Assembly: GCA_049578505.1 (NCBI GenBank)
Contig: JBAUMC010000020.1
Span: 15,883 to 79,882, forward strand
DNA: 64,000 nucleotides
DNA from: JAGVPT01 sp049578505
GTDB taxonomy: Bacteria; Bacteroidota; Ignavibacteria; UBA10030; UBA8401
Direction of reading: 5' to 3'
The notes below the pieces were generated by a model. The model saw nothing but the letters and a program-made list of their open reading frames with translations. It had not been told where the DNA came from and did no database searches. A program made the translations under genes and the position numbers. Positions 54,750-64,000 of the stretch are shown here, piece by piece. The number at the start of each line of letters is the position of its first letter. Within the stretch, counting starts at the first letter, position 1.

Positions 54750-55901
54750 TTGAAAAAAATAGCCGTAATCTTCGGCACGCGCCCCGATACGATCAAGCTC
54801 GCACCTATTATTATCGAGTTGAAGAAAGAGAAAAAATTGTTCAACACGGTGACGATCGCCACCGCCCAACATCGGCAGATGCTGGATCAAGTGCTCGACG
54901 TTTTCAAAATCGCCCCAGACTATGATCTTGATCTCATGCAACCCAAGCAATCGCTCGCGACGTTGACACAAAATACGATTGCCGCGGTAGATACCGTGCT
55001 CGAAAAAGAAATGCCGGATATGGTCCTCGTCCAAGGCGATACGACATCAACGTTTGTTGGAAGCCTTGCTGCATTTTATAGAAGAATCCCGGTAGGCCAT
55101 GTCGAAGCCGGTTTGCGGACGGATGACAAAGCCAATCCCTTTCCCGAGGAGATCAACCGGAGGCTGACGAGCTGCATTGCCGATTTGCATTTCGCGCCGA
55201 CAGAAACGGCCAAGAATGCGCTGCTTCGCGAGCACGTCAACCGCAAAAATATTTTTATCACCGGCAACTCGGTGATTGATGCGCTGAGAATTTCAGTGAA
55301 GAAACATTATGCGTTTGGCATCCACACGCTCACTCAGCTCGCTTCTGAGAACAAGCGCATCGTCCTCATCACCATGCACCGTCGGGAAAGCTGGGGTGAA
55401 CCGATGCGCGACGCATGCAATGCGGTGAGACACCTTGCTGAGACGTACACCTCCATAAACTTTATTTTCCCGGTTCACCTCAACCCCGTGGTACGGGAAG
55501 TGGTTTACGATACACTAGGCTCGCTCGCCAATGTTTTCCTCATCGAGCCGCTCGATTATCTGGATTTCGTCAACTTGATGGCGAGATCGTATCTGATTAT
55601 TACCGATTCGGGAGGAGTACAGGAAGAAGGCCCGTCACTCGGCAAACCAATTCTTGTCCTCAGAGAAGTAACGGAGCGCCCCGAAGCGGTTCGTTTCGGC
55701 ACGGTGAAGCTTGTCGGATTAGACGCGAAAAAAATTATTGCCGCAGCGAAACGACTGATCGAAAACAAGGCTGCGTACGAGAAGATGGCGTCGGCAACAA
55801 ACCCTTACGGTGACGGCCGCGCATCGATACGAACAGTGCAGGCTATCAAGAAATATTTCGGAATTCCCGGAAACATCGTTCACGAATTCAAACCACGGTA
55901 G
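54750..55901 (+). CDS. wecB: UDP-N-acetylglucosamine 2-epimerase (non-hydrolysing)
   Basis: 383 residues from a TTG at 54750 that has AGGAG six bases upstream; the frame extends 16 codons further back but without a good start. It interconverts UDP-GlcNAc and UDP-ManNAc. N-terminal VIFGTRPDTIKLAPI, then VQGDTTSTF (Asp), HVEAGLRTDD (Glu), TMHRRESWG (His), and SGGVQEEGPSLGKPILVLRE are family hallmarks. The usual GTRPEAIK is changed to GTRPDTIK. First gene of a three-gene operon that probably makes an exopolysaccharide; the next ATG is 12 bp downstream. Confidence 0.93.
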   Translation: MKKIAVIFGTRPDTIKLAPIIIELKKEKKLFNTVTIATAQHRQMLDQVLDVFKIAPDYDLDLMQPKQSLATLTQNTIAAVDTVLEKEMPDMVLVQGDTTSTFVGSLAAFYRRIPVGHVEAGLRTDDKANPFPEEINRRLTSCIADLHFAPTETAKNALLREHVNRKNIFITGNSVIDALRISVKKHYAFGIHTLTQLASENKRIVLITMHRRESWGEPMRDACNAVRHLAETYTSINFIFPVHLNPVVREVVYDTLGSLANVFLIEPLDYLDFVNLMARSYLIITDSGGVQEEGPSLGKPILVLREVTERPEAVRFGTVKLVGLDAKKIIAAAKRLIENKAAYEKMASATNPYGDGRASIRTVQAIKKYFGIPGNIVHEFKPR

Positions 55902-55913
55902 GTTTTTCCATAG

Positions 55914-58900
55914 ATGAAAAAGTACACCACGTTAGTATTTATTCTTGCGGCAATTGTTACTCTCTCACAGCGCAGCAGCGGCGAGGAATATCCTCTAAAA
56001 AAAATCCTGATCGCCGTAGAAGGCAACACCGACCTGAAAAACTACGCAATCGGCGACGGACGCCAGCTTGCAGAACTCATGGGACATTTCAATACCACGG
56101 TGACGATTAAAGGGGTCAACAAGTACATCCCGGGCGAGATAAATAATTTCGACTACACGTTTTACATCGGCTTTAATGCGCGAAACGTTGTGCCGGCAAA
56201 ATTCCTGGAGGACGTGCTGGCAACCGCCAAGCCGGTTATCTGGATGAACACGGGAATGATCGAATTCTCGCAAAAATTCAATCTTCGGAAGAAATTCGGC
56301 TTCAGTGTTTCCACGCTGGATTCTCTCGACGATTTTGATATGGTAAAATCGAACAATAAGGTCTTCACCAAAGGGGAACCGAACGCAAACATCATTGAAA
56401 TCACAAACCGCCGGCTCGTCAACGTTATCGCGGTTGCTTATTCAACAAAAAAACGGAGAGAGATTCCGTACATCATCAAGTCGAAGAATTTCATGTATAT
56501 CGCGGATTCGCCGTTCGCTTCGGCGACCGAAAACGACCGCTATCTCCTCTTTGCCGACATGCTTCACGACATCCTCCATGAGCAGCACGAAGAGTCTCAC
56601 TCGGCGCTCATCCGCATTGAAGACGTCGACCCGCTGCAAAGCCCGGACCAGCTGCGTGACATCGCCGATATTTTATCGGCACGGGGCATTCCTTTTCTTG
56701 TCGGTGTTATTCCGTTTTACGTCGACCCCGAAGAAGGGATTCGCGTAAGCCTCTCGGATAAGCCGGACTTCGTCGACGCAATCAAGTACATGACAAGAAA
56801 CGGCGGGACGATTGTCATGCACGGTATCACGCATCAGTACAAAGGAACTACTGCGGTCGATTTTGAATTTTGGGACGGAAGCACGGACAAGCCGATCAAA
56901 GACGAAACAGCGGAAGGCGACGCAAAAAAAATTGAACTGGGCCTTCAGGAATTTATGAAGAACGGGCTTTCGCCGCTTATCTGGGAGACGCCGCACTACA
57001 CTGCCTCCTTTACCCTTTATACTACCATTGCTAAATATTTCAGCTCGGCGATGGAGCAGCGGTTGGCCATCGAGGACGCCGACTACAGCCAGTATTTTCC
57101 CTACATCATCAACAAGGATTTATTCGGGCAGAAGATATACCCGGAAAACCTCGGCTATGTTCCGCTCAATCCGAACAAAGCCGAAAGTGAGGCCTACGTA
57201 CAAACCATCATCAAGAACGCAAAGACGAACCTCTACGTCCGCGACGGTTTCGCATCGGTATTTTTTCACCCGTTCTTGGACCTCGATTTATTGAAGCAAT
57301 TGGTTGATGGAATTCAAAAGCTTGGCTACACGTATATTGATTTGCGCGAACAGAAAAACTGGGTAAAAACAAAAGACAGAATTATTCTTACGGGAACTCA
57401 GAACTACACCCTTCATCTTGAAGACCAGTACTTGAACGAATCGTACTTCGACCACAGCGGAGAAATCAAGAGCAAAACAATATCAGAGAAGCGATTGAAA
57501 GGGCCCATCACGAAAACCATCGAGCTGGAACCCGGCGAACTGTACAAAGCCGAGCCTGCGGAATTTCGTGAGCGTCCCCTTTCGTTTGTTCAGAATACGG
57601 AGTACAAGCTCGCAAAGTTGTACGAAAATGTCTTTGCCAAAGAGGAAGCATGGAACGATATTCGTGCGGCCATCCTCTGGAATCATCACGTCAAGGGAGC
57701 CGCCTTTCACGACCAGTCGTCGCTGGCGGCATTGTTGCGCAATGTAAACGTTCAGGTCGATACGTTTTTCATCGGCCAGCCGCTGGATTTGTCGCGCTAC
57801 AATCTGCTCATTGCGCCGTATGCATTCATCGACTCGCTGAAACAAACGGATTATGACATTATCAAGAGTTTCGTTGAAAGCGGCGGGAACATCATCACCG
57901 ACACAAAAAACGATCTCTCCGAAGAACTTGGCATCAGCTTTACGCAAACGCACATCCGCGTCAGCAAAATTCTCGATCGCTATTTTCCGGAAGAAAGGAT
58001 TGTGTGGCGGTACCCGGAGCTTGTCAGCAAATTTGAAACCGACGGTGTAGACGAAGTCTTCTGCGTCGACGATGTAACGGAAACGCCGATGGTCATAGGA
58101 AAGAAAATCGGCAAGGGAAAAATGATCTATTTCAATTCATCGTTCGACTCGTATTCCCAGCACGGGTACAGCCAGTACCCCTTTGCGCTGGAATACGTGA
58201 GGAAGTACTTTCATCTCCGGCCGATCGTGCGGCGCGAAAATCTGGAAATGTACTTCGACCCCGGCTTCCGGAAAACGTACAGCATCGAAACACTCATCAA
58301 ACAATGGGTGAACGAGGGCATTCGCATCGTCCATGTTGCGGGATGGAATCAATTCCCGAAATACACCTATGATTACAAACGGCTCATCTCGCTCGCACAC
58401 GCGAACGGAATATTGGTCTACGCATGGCTCGAGCCCCCCCAGGTGAGCAAAAAATTCTGGGATGAACATCCCTGGTGGAGGGAGAAAAACTATAAGGGGG
58501 AAGACATTCCCCCCATGTGGCGCTATGCCGTTGCTCTGGAAGACGACAGCTGTCTGGCCGTCATGTCGGATGAGTATACTAAAATTCTTAACGACTACGA
58601 CTGGGACGGTGTGAATCTCGCTGAGCTGTACTTTGAAGCTGGAAAAGGGTTCGAGAATCCTGAAATTTTTGCACCGATGCATCCTTCGGCACAAAAAGAG
58701 GTAAAGAGAAAATACGGGTTCGACCTCGACTCGATCTTCAGCCCGCAATCACCGTACTACTGGAAAACAAATCCGGTCGTAACAAACGCCGTGATTGAAT
58801 ATAGAGTGGGGCAGTTGACGCAGGCGTACGAAACATTTCTATCGTCGTTCGCGCAAATCGCAAACGCAAAGCCGGGGTTTCAGATTGTCGTGACGGCGAT

Positions 58901-59867
58901 GGATGCGTACGGCTCTCCGGAACTGCGGGAATATCTCGGTGTCGATATGAATCAAATTATCGCGCTGCAAAAAAAATATCAATTCGTCCTTCAGGTCGAA
59001 GACCCGGAAACTCTCTGGTCAACCGATCCTGGGCGGTATCTCGAAATGGGCAAACGATACTCCAAGATCCTCGGCGACAGCACAAAGCTTGCGTTTGACC
59101 TCAACATTGTAAACTTCAGAAAAAAAGAAGCGATCACCCCGTTTCCAACACTGATCCAGACCGGAACGGAAAGTTTTTATCTCGTGAAAGCCGCTGCGCT
59201 CGGAGCGCCGCGGTTCACAATCTATTCCGAATCAAGCATTAATCCGCAGGACATGGGTTTTCTTTCAAACGCTCTTGCAGCGAACGTCCGATACCGCTAC
59301 ACGAATGACGGTTACCAATTGAACTCACCGTACTCCTTCGTGTGCAAAATGCCCAAGACCATTTCCGAAATAAATGTGGACAATGTACCGCTCTCTCCGT
59401 TCAGGGATAATTTATATGTCATTCCGGCCGGAAGGCATCAGATCTCGCTGAACCGGGAGGCGGTCAACACGTTTTCCACTCATGAACTCCAGGCAAAAAT
59501 TATGTCGATTGCCGGCAATTTGCTGACGGTGACGCATGGACTGCGCACCATCAACTTTGAGTACGAGTCAAGCACGCGTACGATCGCATCATTCAATGTC
59601 GCACCGTCGGCCGTCAGGGTCGACCACGAAGAATATCCCATCACTGTCATGAAGGGAAACGACTGCTTCAGCATTTTTCTCCCCACGGGCAGACATTATG
59701 TCGAACTCATCGCGGGGGATCAATTTTCATTCGGCGTGAACGTCACAAGCCTCTGGTCGACAACAGCAATCGCAATCTTCGGTGTTCTTGCCGTAAGTTC
59801 TCTTTTTTTGATGTACGTTGTCCTTAAAATCGTCAAACGCAATTATGCGCCGAGAAAGGTACTGTAA
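55914..59867 (+). CDS. DUF2334 deacetylase-like / amidotransferase-like / TIM-barrel membrane protein
   Basis: 1317 residues with signal peptide (1-23) and a C-terminal membrane helix (about 1276-1303). After an N-terminal alpha/beta region (28-225) comes a DUF2334 polysaccharide-deacetylase-like domain: RIEDVDP 234-240, HGITH 303-307, WETPHY 357-362, FFHPFL 450-455. Then follow an amidotransferase-like Rossmann segment (583-765) and a glycoside-hydrolase-like TIM barrel (about 775-1110) with YAWLEPP and DWDGVNLAELYFEAG. PgaB and PelA also combine deacetylase and hydrolase folds, but in another order. Set between an epimerase and a GT2 synthase, it probably modifies or trims a secreted polymer; that is inference. 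Confidence 0.8.
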   Translation: MKKYTTLVFILAAIVTLSQRSSGEEYPLKKILIAVEGNTDLKNYAIGDGRQLAELMGHFNTTVTIKGVNKYIPGEINNFDYTFYIGFNARNVVPAKFLEDVLATAKPVIWMNTGMIEFSQKFNLRKKFGFSVSTLDSLDDFDMVKSNNKVFTKGEPNANIIEITNRRLVNVIAVAYSTKKRREIPYIIKSKNFMYIADSPFASATENDRYLLFADMLHDILHEQHEESHSALIRIEDVDPLQSPDQLRDIADILSARGIPFLVGVIPFYVDPEEGIRVSLSDKPDFVDAIKYMTRNGGTIVMHGITHQYKGTTAVDFEFWDGSTDKPIKDETAEGDAKKIELGLQEFMKNGLSPLIWETPHYTASFTLYTTIAKYFSSAMEQRLAIEDADYSQYFPYIINKDLFGQKIYPENLGYVPLNPNKAESEAYVQTIIKNAKTNLYVRDGFASVFFHPFLDLDLLKQLVDGIQKLGYTYIDLREQKNWVKTKDRIILTGTQNYTLHLEDQYLNESYFDHSGEIKSKTISEKRLKGPITKTIELEPGELYKAEPAEFRERPLSFVQNTEYKLAKLYENVFAKEEAWNDIRAAILWNHHVKGAAFHDQSSLAALLRNVNVQVDTFFIGQPLDLSRYNLLIAPYAFIDSLKQTDYDIIKSFVESGGNIITDTKNDLSEELGISFTQTHIRVSKILDRYFPEERIVWRYPELVSKFETDGVDEVFCVDDVTETPMVIGKKIGKGKMIYFNSSFDSYSQHGYSQYPFALEYVRKYFHLRPIVRRENLEMYFDPGFRKTYSIETLIKQWVNEGIRIVHVAGWNQFPKYTYDYKRLISLAHANGILVYAWLEPPQVSKKFWDEHPWWREKNYKGEDIPPMWRYAVALEDDSCLAVMSDEYTKILNDYDWDGVNLAELYFEAGKGFENPEIFAPMHPSAQKEVKRKYGFDLDSIFSPQSPYYWKTNPVVTNAVIEYRVGQLTQAYETFLSSFAQIANAKPGFQIVVTAMDAYGSPELREYLGVDMNQIIALQKKYQFVLQVEDPETLWSTDPGRYLEMGKRYSKILGDSTKLAFDLNIVNFRKKEAITPFPTLIQTGTESFYLVKAAALGAPRFTIYSESSINPQDMGFLSNALAANVRYRYTNDGYQLNSPYSFVCKMPKTISEINVDNVPLSPFRDNLYVIPAGRHQISLNREAVNTFSTHELQAKIMSIAGNLLTVTHGLRTINFEYESSTRTIASFNVAPSAVRVDHEEYPITVMKGNDCFSIFLPTGRHYVELIAGDQFSFGVNVTSLWSTTAIAIFGVLAVSSLFLMYVVLKIVKRNYAPRKVL

Positions 59868-59870
59868 GCC

Positions 59871-61148
59871 ATGACCGTGCTAGAAGTCGATCTGAGCTTT
59901 CTGTTCGTTATTGCCGTCATCCTTATTTGGTTCATGATTGCATATCAATTTGTGCTGACCGTGTACGGGTATATCAATTACGTCAGGTCAATGAAGGAGC
60001 GGAACGACGTCGACGAGCGGACATTTGATTTTCCGACATGCTCGATTCTCATTCCTGCCCACAACGAGGAAAAAGTTATCGGGGCAACGATCGCGTCGAT
60101 GCTGGAGCTGGACTACCCAAAGGATAAATTGCGCGTCATCGTTGTGAACGACGGATCGACCGACTCTACAAAAGAGATCATCAGCGGATATGCAAAGCGC
60201 GACAGGAGAGTGGAATTGTTCGATATACCGAAAGGCGAAGGGGGCAAGGGAAAATCACGTGCGTTGAACCTGGGTGTGAAGCGCGTAACTTCGGACGTCA
60301 TCGCTATCTACGATGCCGACAATACTCCCGACCGGAATTCTTTGCGATACTTGGTCGCCCAGCTTTTGCTCCACAATGAGCTTGGCGGAGTAATTGGAAA
60401 GTTCCGGACTGTCAATAAGAACCGCAATATTCTGACGAGGTTCATCAACGTAGAAACGCTGAGTTTCCAATCAATGCTGCAGGCCGGCCGCTGGCAGATG
60501 CACAGCATTGCAACGCTGCCCGGAACAAATTTCGTTATGTGGACTTCGCTCATTCGCCAGCTCAACGGCTGGGATGAAGAAGCACTCACCGAGGATTCCG
60601 AATTAAGCATCCGCATCTACGAAGCGGGCTACAAAATCAAATATATCCCGTACGCGATCACTTACGAGCAGGAGCCTCAGGAATGGAAGGTCTGGATAAA
60701 ACAACGGATGCGCTGGGTCCGAGGCAACAATTATGTGGTTTCAAAGTTCCTGAAACATATCCCCAATTTCAAAAATAAGTGGCTTGCCTTCGACCTCTTG
60801 TACACGCTCGCACTCTACTATATATTTTTCGCTGCAATCCTGATCTCCGACCTCCTCTTTATTCTCAGCGGATTGAACCTGGTTGCCATTTCACTTCCGG
60901 GCCCATATACCGTTGTCTGGATTATGGCATTTTTTCTTTTCCTTGTTGAAATCATGCTCGCCATTTCCTATGACAACGAAGACAGCATCGGGAAAATCGT
61001 TCTGCTCGTCTTCATGTATTTCACCTATTGTCAATTGTGGATTTATATTGTGTTGAAGGCCGCATACACGGAATACATCAAGAAAGATACACGGTTTTGG
61101 GAAAAAACTGTGCGGTTCGATGTTTCGGGAACAGACGTAAAAGAATAA
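59871..61148 (+). CDS. processive GT2 glycosyltransferase (PgaC/BcsA-type)
   Basis: 425 residues. One N-terminal membrane helix (about 9-30), a cytosolic GT-A domain with VVNDGSTDST (89-100), DxD in YDADN (147-151), TED (240-242) and QRMRW (278-282), then about three to four C-terminal helices. The D, DxD, TED, QxxRW set is the signature of processive beta-glycan synthases such as PgaC, hyaluronan and cellulose synthases. Starts three bases after the preceding gene. The donor is unknown; the adjacent epimerase makes UDP-ManNAc or UDP-GlcNAc plausible. No PilZ domain or PgaD-like partner is seen. Confidence 0.92.
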   Translation: MTVLEVDLSFLFVIAVILIWFMIAYQFVLTVYGYINYVRSMKERNDVDERTFDFPTCSILIPAHNEEKVIGATIASMLELDYPKDKLRVIVVNDGSTDSTKEIISGYAKRDRRVELFDIPKGEGGKGKSRALNLGVKRVTSDVIAIYDADNTPDRNSLRYLVAQLLLHNELGGVIGKFRTVNKNRNILTRFINVETLSFQSMLQAGRWQMHSIATLPGTNFVMWTSLIRQLNGWDEEALTEDSELSIRIYEAGYKIKYIPYAITYEQEPQEWKVWIKQRMRWVRGNNYVVSKFLKHIPNFKNKWLAFDLLYTLALYYIFFAAILISDLLFILSGLNLVAISLPGPYTVVWIMAFFLFLVEIMLAISYDNEDSIGKIVLLVFMYFTYCQLWIYIVLKAAYTEYIKKDTRFWEKTVRFDVSGTDVKE

Positions 61149-61173
61149 AACCAGCGAGCCGCCTTCTGTTTTG

Positions 61174-61229
61174 GTGCTGGCTCAATTTGTCATTCCCGCT
61201 TTCGCGGGAATGACAAATTGAGCTAGCAC
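61174..61229. repeat. palindromic intergenic element, copy 3 (compact form)
   Basis: A 26-bp stem (61174-61199 and 61204-61229, one mismatch) with a TTTC loop, containing GTGCTGGCTCAATTTGTCAT and the ATTCCCGC/GCGGGAAT hairpin of copy 1. It lies 25 bp past the GT2 stop and is followed by TTCTGTTTTTC, so it could also terminate the polysaccharide operon. Confidence 0.8.
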
Positions 61230-61301
61230 TTCTGTTTTTCTTTCCTTGATTCTTTTCCCAACTTTCAGCTAATTACAAGCGCTATTCATCTATCCCATTA
61301 C

Positions 61302-62324
61302 GTGAAAGTGCCAAACCCAGTGGCGACTGTATCAACCGAAAGAAAACTCGACGACGTCGAAGCCGCACGCGAGCTGACAACGGCGTACCAATCAATCAAA
61401 AAAGAAATCGCGAAAGTAATTATCGGTCAGGATGACATTGTCGAGCAGCTCATTGTCTCCTTCCTAGCACGCGGACATTGTCTGCTCATCGGCGTCCCCG
61501 GGCTGGCAAAAACACTGCTCATAAAAACGCTTGCCGACGTCCTCGACTTGAAATTCAGCCGCATCCAATTCACCCCGGACTTGATGCCGAGCGACATCAG
61601 CGGCACGGAAATTATCGAAGAGAATATTTCAACCGGACAGAAAGCGTTTAAATTCGTGCGGGGCCCAATCTTCGGCAACATTATCCTCGCGGATGAAATC
61701 AACCGGACACCGCCGAAAACACAGGCGGCGCTCCTGGAGGCGATGCAGGAACACAGGGTAACCGCCGCCGGCCAGACGTATACGCTCGATGAGCCCTTTT
61801 TTGTCCTGGCTACGCAAAACCCGATCGAACAAGAAGGAACCTACCCGCTTCCAGAAGCGCAGCTCGACCGCTTTATGTTCAACCTGTGGCTTGAATATCC
61901 CTCCTTCAACGAGGAAATTGACATCGTCAAATCTACCACAAGCCCGTATGCGCCGGCGCTTCAGCGGGTGCTTGCGGCGGAAGAAATTATTAGATATCAG
62001 GAATTGATACGGCGCGTTCCGACGGCGGACGCAGTAGTACGCTTCGCCGTGCAGCTCGTTGCACAGACGCGACCCAAGGACGAACACTCGCCCAAATTCA
62101 TAAAAGATTGGCTGACGTGGGGTGCCGGTCCAAGAGCTTCGCAATATTTGATTTTAGGGGCAAAGACGCGGGCAATACTCTCCGGCAGATACAATCCAGA
62201 TGTCGAAGATGTCCGTGCGATGGCGATACCGGTGCTGCGGCACCGTATTATACCTAATTTCAACGCAGAGGCGGACGGCATAACAGCTGTCGCAATTGTG
62301 GAAAAATTGCTCACGAACGTATAA
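61302..62324 (+). CDS. MoxR-family AAA+ ATPase
   Basis: 340 residues from a GTG at 61302; no ATG is available in frame nearby. Walker A GVPGLAKT (64-71), Walker B ILADE (128-132) followed by INRTPPKTQAALLEAMQEH, sensor region ATQNPIEQEGTYPLPEAQLD and the C-terminal lid domain. MoxR ATPases usually act as chaperones with a DUF58 and VWA-domain partner; here the next gene is a protease and no DUF58 gene follows. DUF4159/DUF4175, common members of MoxR loci in this phylum, are at 0.8-5 kb instead. Confidence 0.93.
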   Translation: MKVPNPVATVSTERKLDDVEAARELTTAYQSIKKEIAKVIIGQDDIVEQLIVSFLARGHCLLIGVPGLAKTLLIKTLADVLDLKFSRIQFTPDLMPSDISGTEIIEENISTGQKAFKFVRGPIFGNIILADEINRTPPKTQAALLEAMQEHRVTAAGQTYTLDEPFFVLATQNPIEQEGTYPLPEAQLDRFMFNLWLEYPSFNEEIDIVKSTTSPYAPALQRVLAAEEIIRYQELIRRVPTADAVVRFAVQLVAQTRPKDEHSPKFIKDWLTWGAGPRASQYLILGAKTRAILSGRYNPDVEDVRAMAIPVLRHRIIPNFNAEADGITAVAIVEKLLTNV

Positions 62325-62412
62325 CCAACTTTTACTGTTCTCGCTTGTAATAAGGACATATTCAGCGGCGATGCCGAACCTTCAGCTCGTGAACGCCACA
62401 TAGAAAGAGTCT

Positions 62413-64000
62413 GTGATTTTCAAAAAGCAAAAAGTTATTGCTCTCCTTTTCTTTACGACCTCTATCGTCTTTCCGCAAGAACAGTCGCACAAGTGCTGGA
62501 TTTACTTCCGGGATAAAGACGAAACGGTACTCCAGACTCTTTCAAAAAACGGAACGGTCCGTGAAATCTCGCAGGCCACCGGGATCACCGAGCGCGCCCT
62601 GAAACGCCGGGCAAAGGTGCTTCCAGCCGATCAGCTTATTTCAGCGGAGGATCTTCCCGTCTCCCAATCCTACATCGATCAACTTGCTCGCATCGGTATT
62701 TCCGTAGTCAATACGTCGCGGTGGTTCAACGCAGTAACGGCAATTTTGACACTTGATCAGGAGGCGCGTATCGCAACGCTGCCGTTTGTCGATCACGTCG
62801 AACTTGTTCGGACCTTTGTGGGGAAAAAATTGACGCCGCAGACTAGTCCCCTTAAAAAGGCCTCTGTCTCGCCAACTCAAAACCTACACGACTACGGACT
62901 GTCGTTTGATCAAGAGAATCAAATTGACGTCATCAATATCCATAATCTCAGAATTACGGGGCGCGGGATTCTCATCGGAATGCTGGATTCCGGATTCGAT
63001 TGGAAAGTCCCCGAATCGGAAAAAAACATGGACGTTATCAAAGAATACGACTTCATTCAACATGATTCAGTGACAGCAAATCAGGTTGGCAACACGCCGA
63101 TCGACGAGCCAGATCAGGATGAACATGGGACGTTAACGCTCTCCCTTGTGGGAGGATATAAAGAAGGAGAATTGGTCAGCCCCGCATTCGGGTCAAGTTT
63201 TATTCTTGCAAAAACGGAATATGTGCCGACGGAGACGAATATCGAAGAAGATAACTGGGTTGCCGGTATCGAATGGGAAGAACAAAACGGAGTTGACGTT
63301 GTGAGCAGCTCTCTCGGCTACAGTCAGTTCGACGACACCGATGCAGCTGGAAATCCTCAACACAGCTACACTCCCGCGGATATGAACGGTCACACTGCAA
63401 CAACCACCAAGGCTGCCGCCATGGCGGCTCGCCTGGGTGTCGTCGTTTGCAGTGCTAACGGGAACGAGGCCGAAACAAGCTGGCATATCATGACATCGCC
63501 CGCGGACGCAGACAGCATCATCTCGGTTGGTGCAGTAAATATTTCAGGCGTATACGCAAGTTTCAGCTCGGTTGGTCCAACTGCGGATGGAAGGATAAAG
63601 CCTGATGTTTCCGCTGACGGGGTGCAGGATTATTGTGCGTTGCGTGCTCTATCTTCGTACACCAATGGTTTCGAGGGAACTTCCCTTTCAACGCCCCTCG
63701 TTGCCGGTGCGGCGGCCCTCATCTTGTCCGCCCATCCGGAACTGACGCCGGTCCAGGTGCGGGATGCGCTGCGCAATACTGCGAGCAATGCGATGTCACC
63801 GAACGATTCTATCGGCTGGGGTGTTATCGACGCTTACAAAGCGTTGCTTTACACTGGGCTTGCACTAAGCACCGACCCGGAAATCATAGTTTTAGGAGAT
63901 GGCAGTACAAACGTTGTTGTTTGTGCCGCCTCGAACGCACCGATTAAAAAGAATTCCATCATGCTATCGTATTCTAGCGATGGAGGAGCAACATTTGCGT
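62413..64000 (+). CDS. secreted subtilisin-like serine protease (3' end beyond window)
   Basis: Open from a GTG at 62413 to the window edge, about 529 residues, C-terminus missing. Signal peptide at about 1-22 (VIALLFFTTSIVFPQE), a propeptide-like region, then an S8 domain with catalytic Asp192 (MLDSGFD), His238 (DEHGT), oxyanion Asn349 (SANGN) and Ser424 (GTSLSTP). After about residue 465 a beta-rich domain begins. An in-frame stop lies three codons before the GTG, so the start is fixed within a few codons. Probably exported and possibly cell-surface attached. Confidence 0.88.
   Translation, partial: MIFKKQKVIALLFFTTSIVFPQEQSHKCWIYFRDKDETVLQTLSKNGTVREISQATGITERALKRRAKVLPADQLISAEDLPVSQSYIDQLARIGISVVNTSRWFNAVTAILTLDQEARIATLPFVDHVELVRTFVGKKLTPQTSPLKKASVSPTQNLHDYGLSFDQENQIDVINIHNLRITGRGILIGMLDSGFDWKVPESEKNMDVIKEYDFIQHDSVTANQVGNTPIDEPDQDEHGTLTLSLVGGYKEGELVSPAFGSSFILAKTEYVPTETNIEEDNWVAGIEWEEQNGVDVVSSSLGYSQFDDTDAAGNPQHSYTPADMNGHTATTTKAAAMAARLGVVVCSANGNEAETSWHIMTSPADADSIISVGAVNISGVYASFSSVGPTADGRIKPDVSADGVQDYCALRALSSYTNGFEGTSLSTPLVAGAAALILSAHPELTPVQVRDALRNTASNAMSPNDSIGWGVIDAYKALLYTGLALSTDPEIIVLGDGSTNVVVCAASNAPIKKNSIMLSYSSDGGATFA

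Noticed and set aside
1..64000. tRNA, rRNA, CRISPR array, integrase or prophage genes
   Set aside because: Looked for in the gene-free stretches and among the ORFs; none could be supported. Repeats present are palindromic elements, not regularly spaced direct repeats.

Overview
The window comes from a Gram-negative bacterium, most likely of the Bacteroidota/Chlorobiota/Ignavibacteria (FCB) assemblage. Evidence: a DUF4175 + DUF4159 pair, a TPR-lipoprotein / DUF4292 / EnvC-type gene trio, an exported family usually mislabelled 'asparagine synthetase B', lamin-tail-domain secreted proteins with a FlgD-like C-terminus, and a complete peptidoglycan pathway whose MurE carries the DNPR motif of meso-diaminopimelate-adding enzymes. 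This placement is inference from gene content; no rRNA or tRNA gene was found to confirm it.

Layout. Positions 1-54.5 kb are almost entirely minus strand; 54.75-64 kb is plus strand. (1) 1-5 kb: a fatty-acid desaturase cut by the window edge, then DUF4175 and DUF4159 genes. (2) 5.1-23.7 kb: an intact dcw cluster read right to left: mraZ-rsmH-ftsL-ftsI-murE-murF-mraY-murD-ftsW-murG-(PH-like membrane protein)-murC-murB-ftsQ-ftsA-ftsZ. It has an autoregulatory MraZ-box promoter at its head and a hairpin terminator after ftsZ. (3) 23.8-25.8 kb: an accessory island with a HEPN-motif protein, an overlapping 43-residue basic protein, a membrane protein and a 532-bp block of nested inverted repeats. 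(4) 25.8-35.7 kb: housekeeping genes mfd, a HAD phosphatase, dnaX and lon, plus the exported 'AsnB-like' protein. (5) 35.9-40.9 kb: tetR-hlyD-acrB efflux operon. (6) 41.3-46.7 kb: the envelope trio, a repeat-dense 0.8-kb spacer, and glutamate racemase. (7) 46.7-54.5 kb: glnD, a large secreted LTD protein, and a TPR/response-regulator fusion. (8) 54.75-61.15 kb: a three-gene exopolysaccharide-like operon (UDP-GlcNAc 2-epimerase, a 1317-residue deacetylase-like/amidotransferase-like/TIM-barrel membrane protein, a processive GT2 synthase). (9) 61.3-64 kb: MoxR ATPase and a subtilisin-like protease cut by the window end.

The strongest candidates for undescribed biology are the compact exopolysaccharide operon, the HEPN cassette beside the nested-inverted-repeat element, and a family of palindromic intergenic elements with shared terminal repeats (29.9, 45.3 and 61.2 kb), one of which has been split by a second inverted-repeat element. 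Several gene junctions, including three inside the dcw cluster, also carry short degenerate word-like repeats; one supplies the stop codon of murC.
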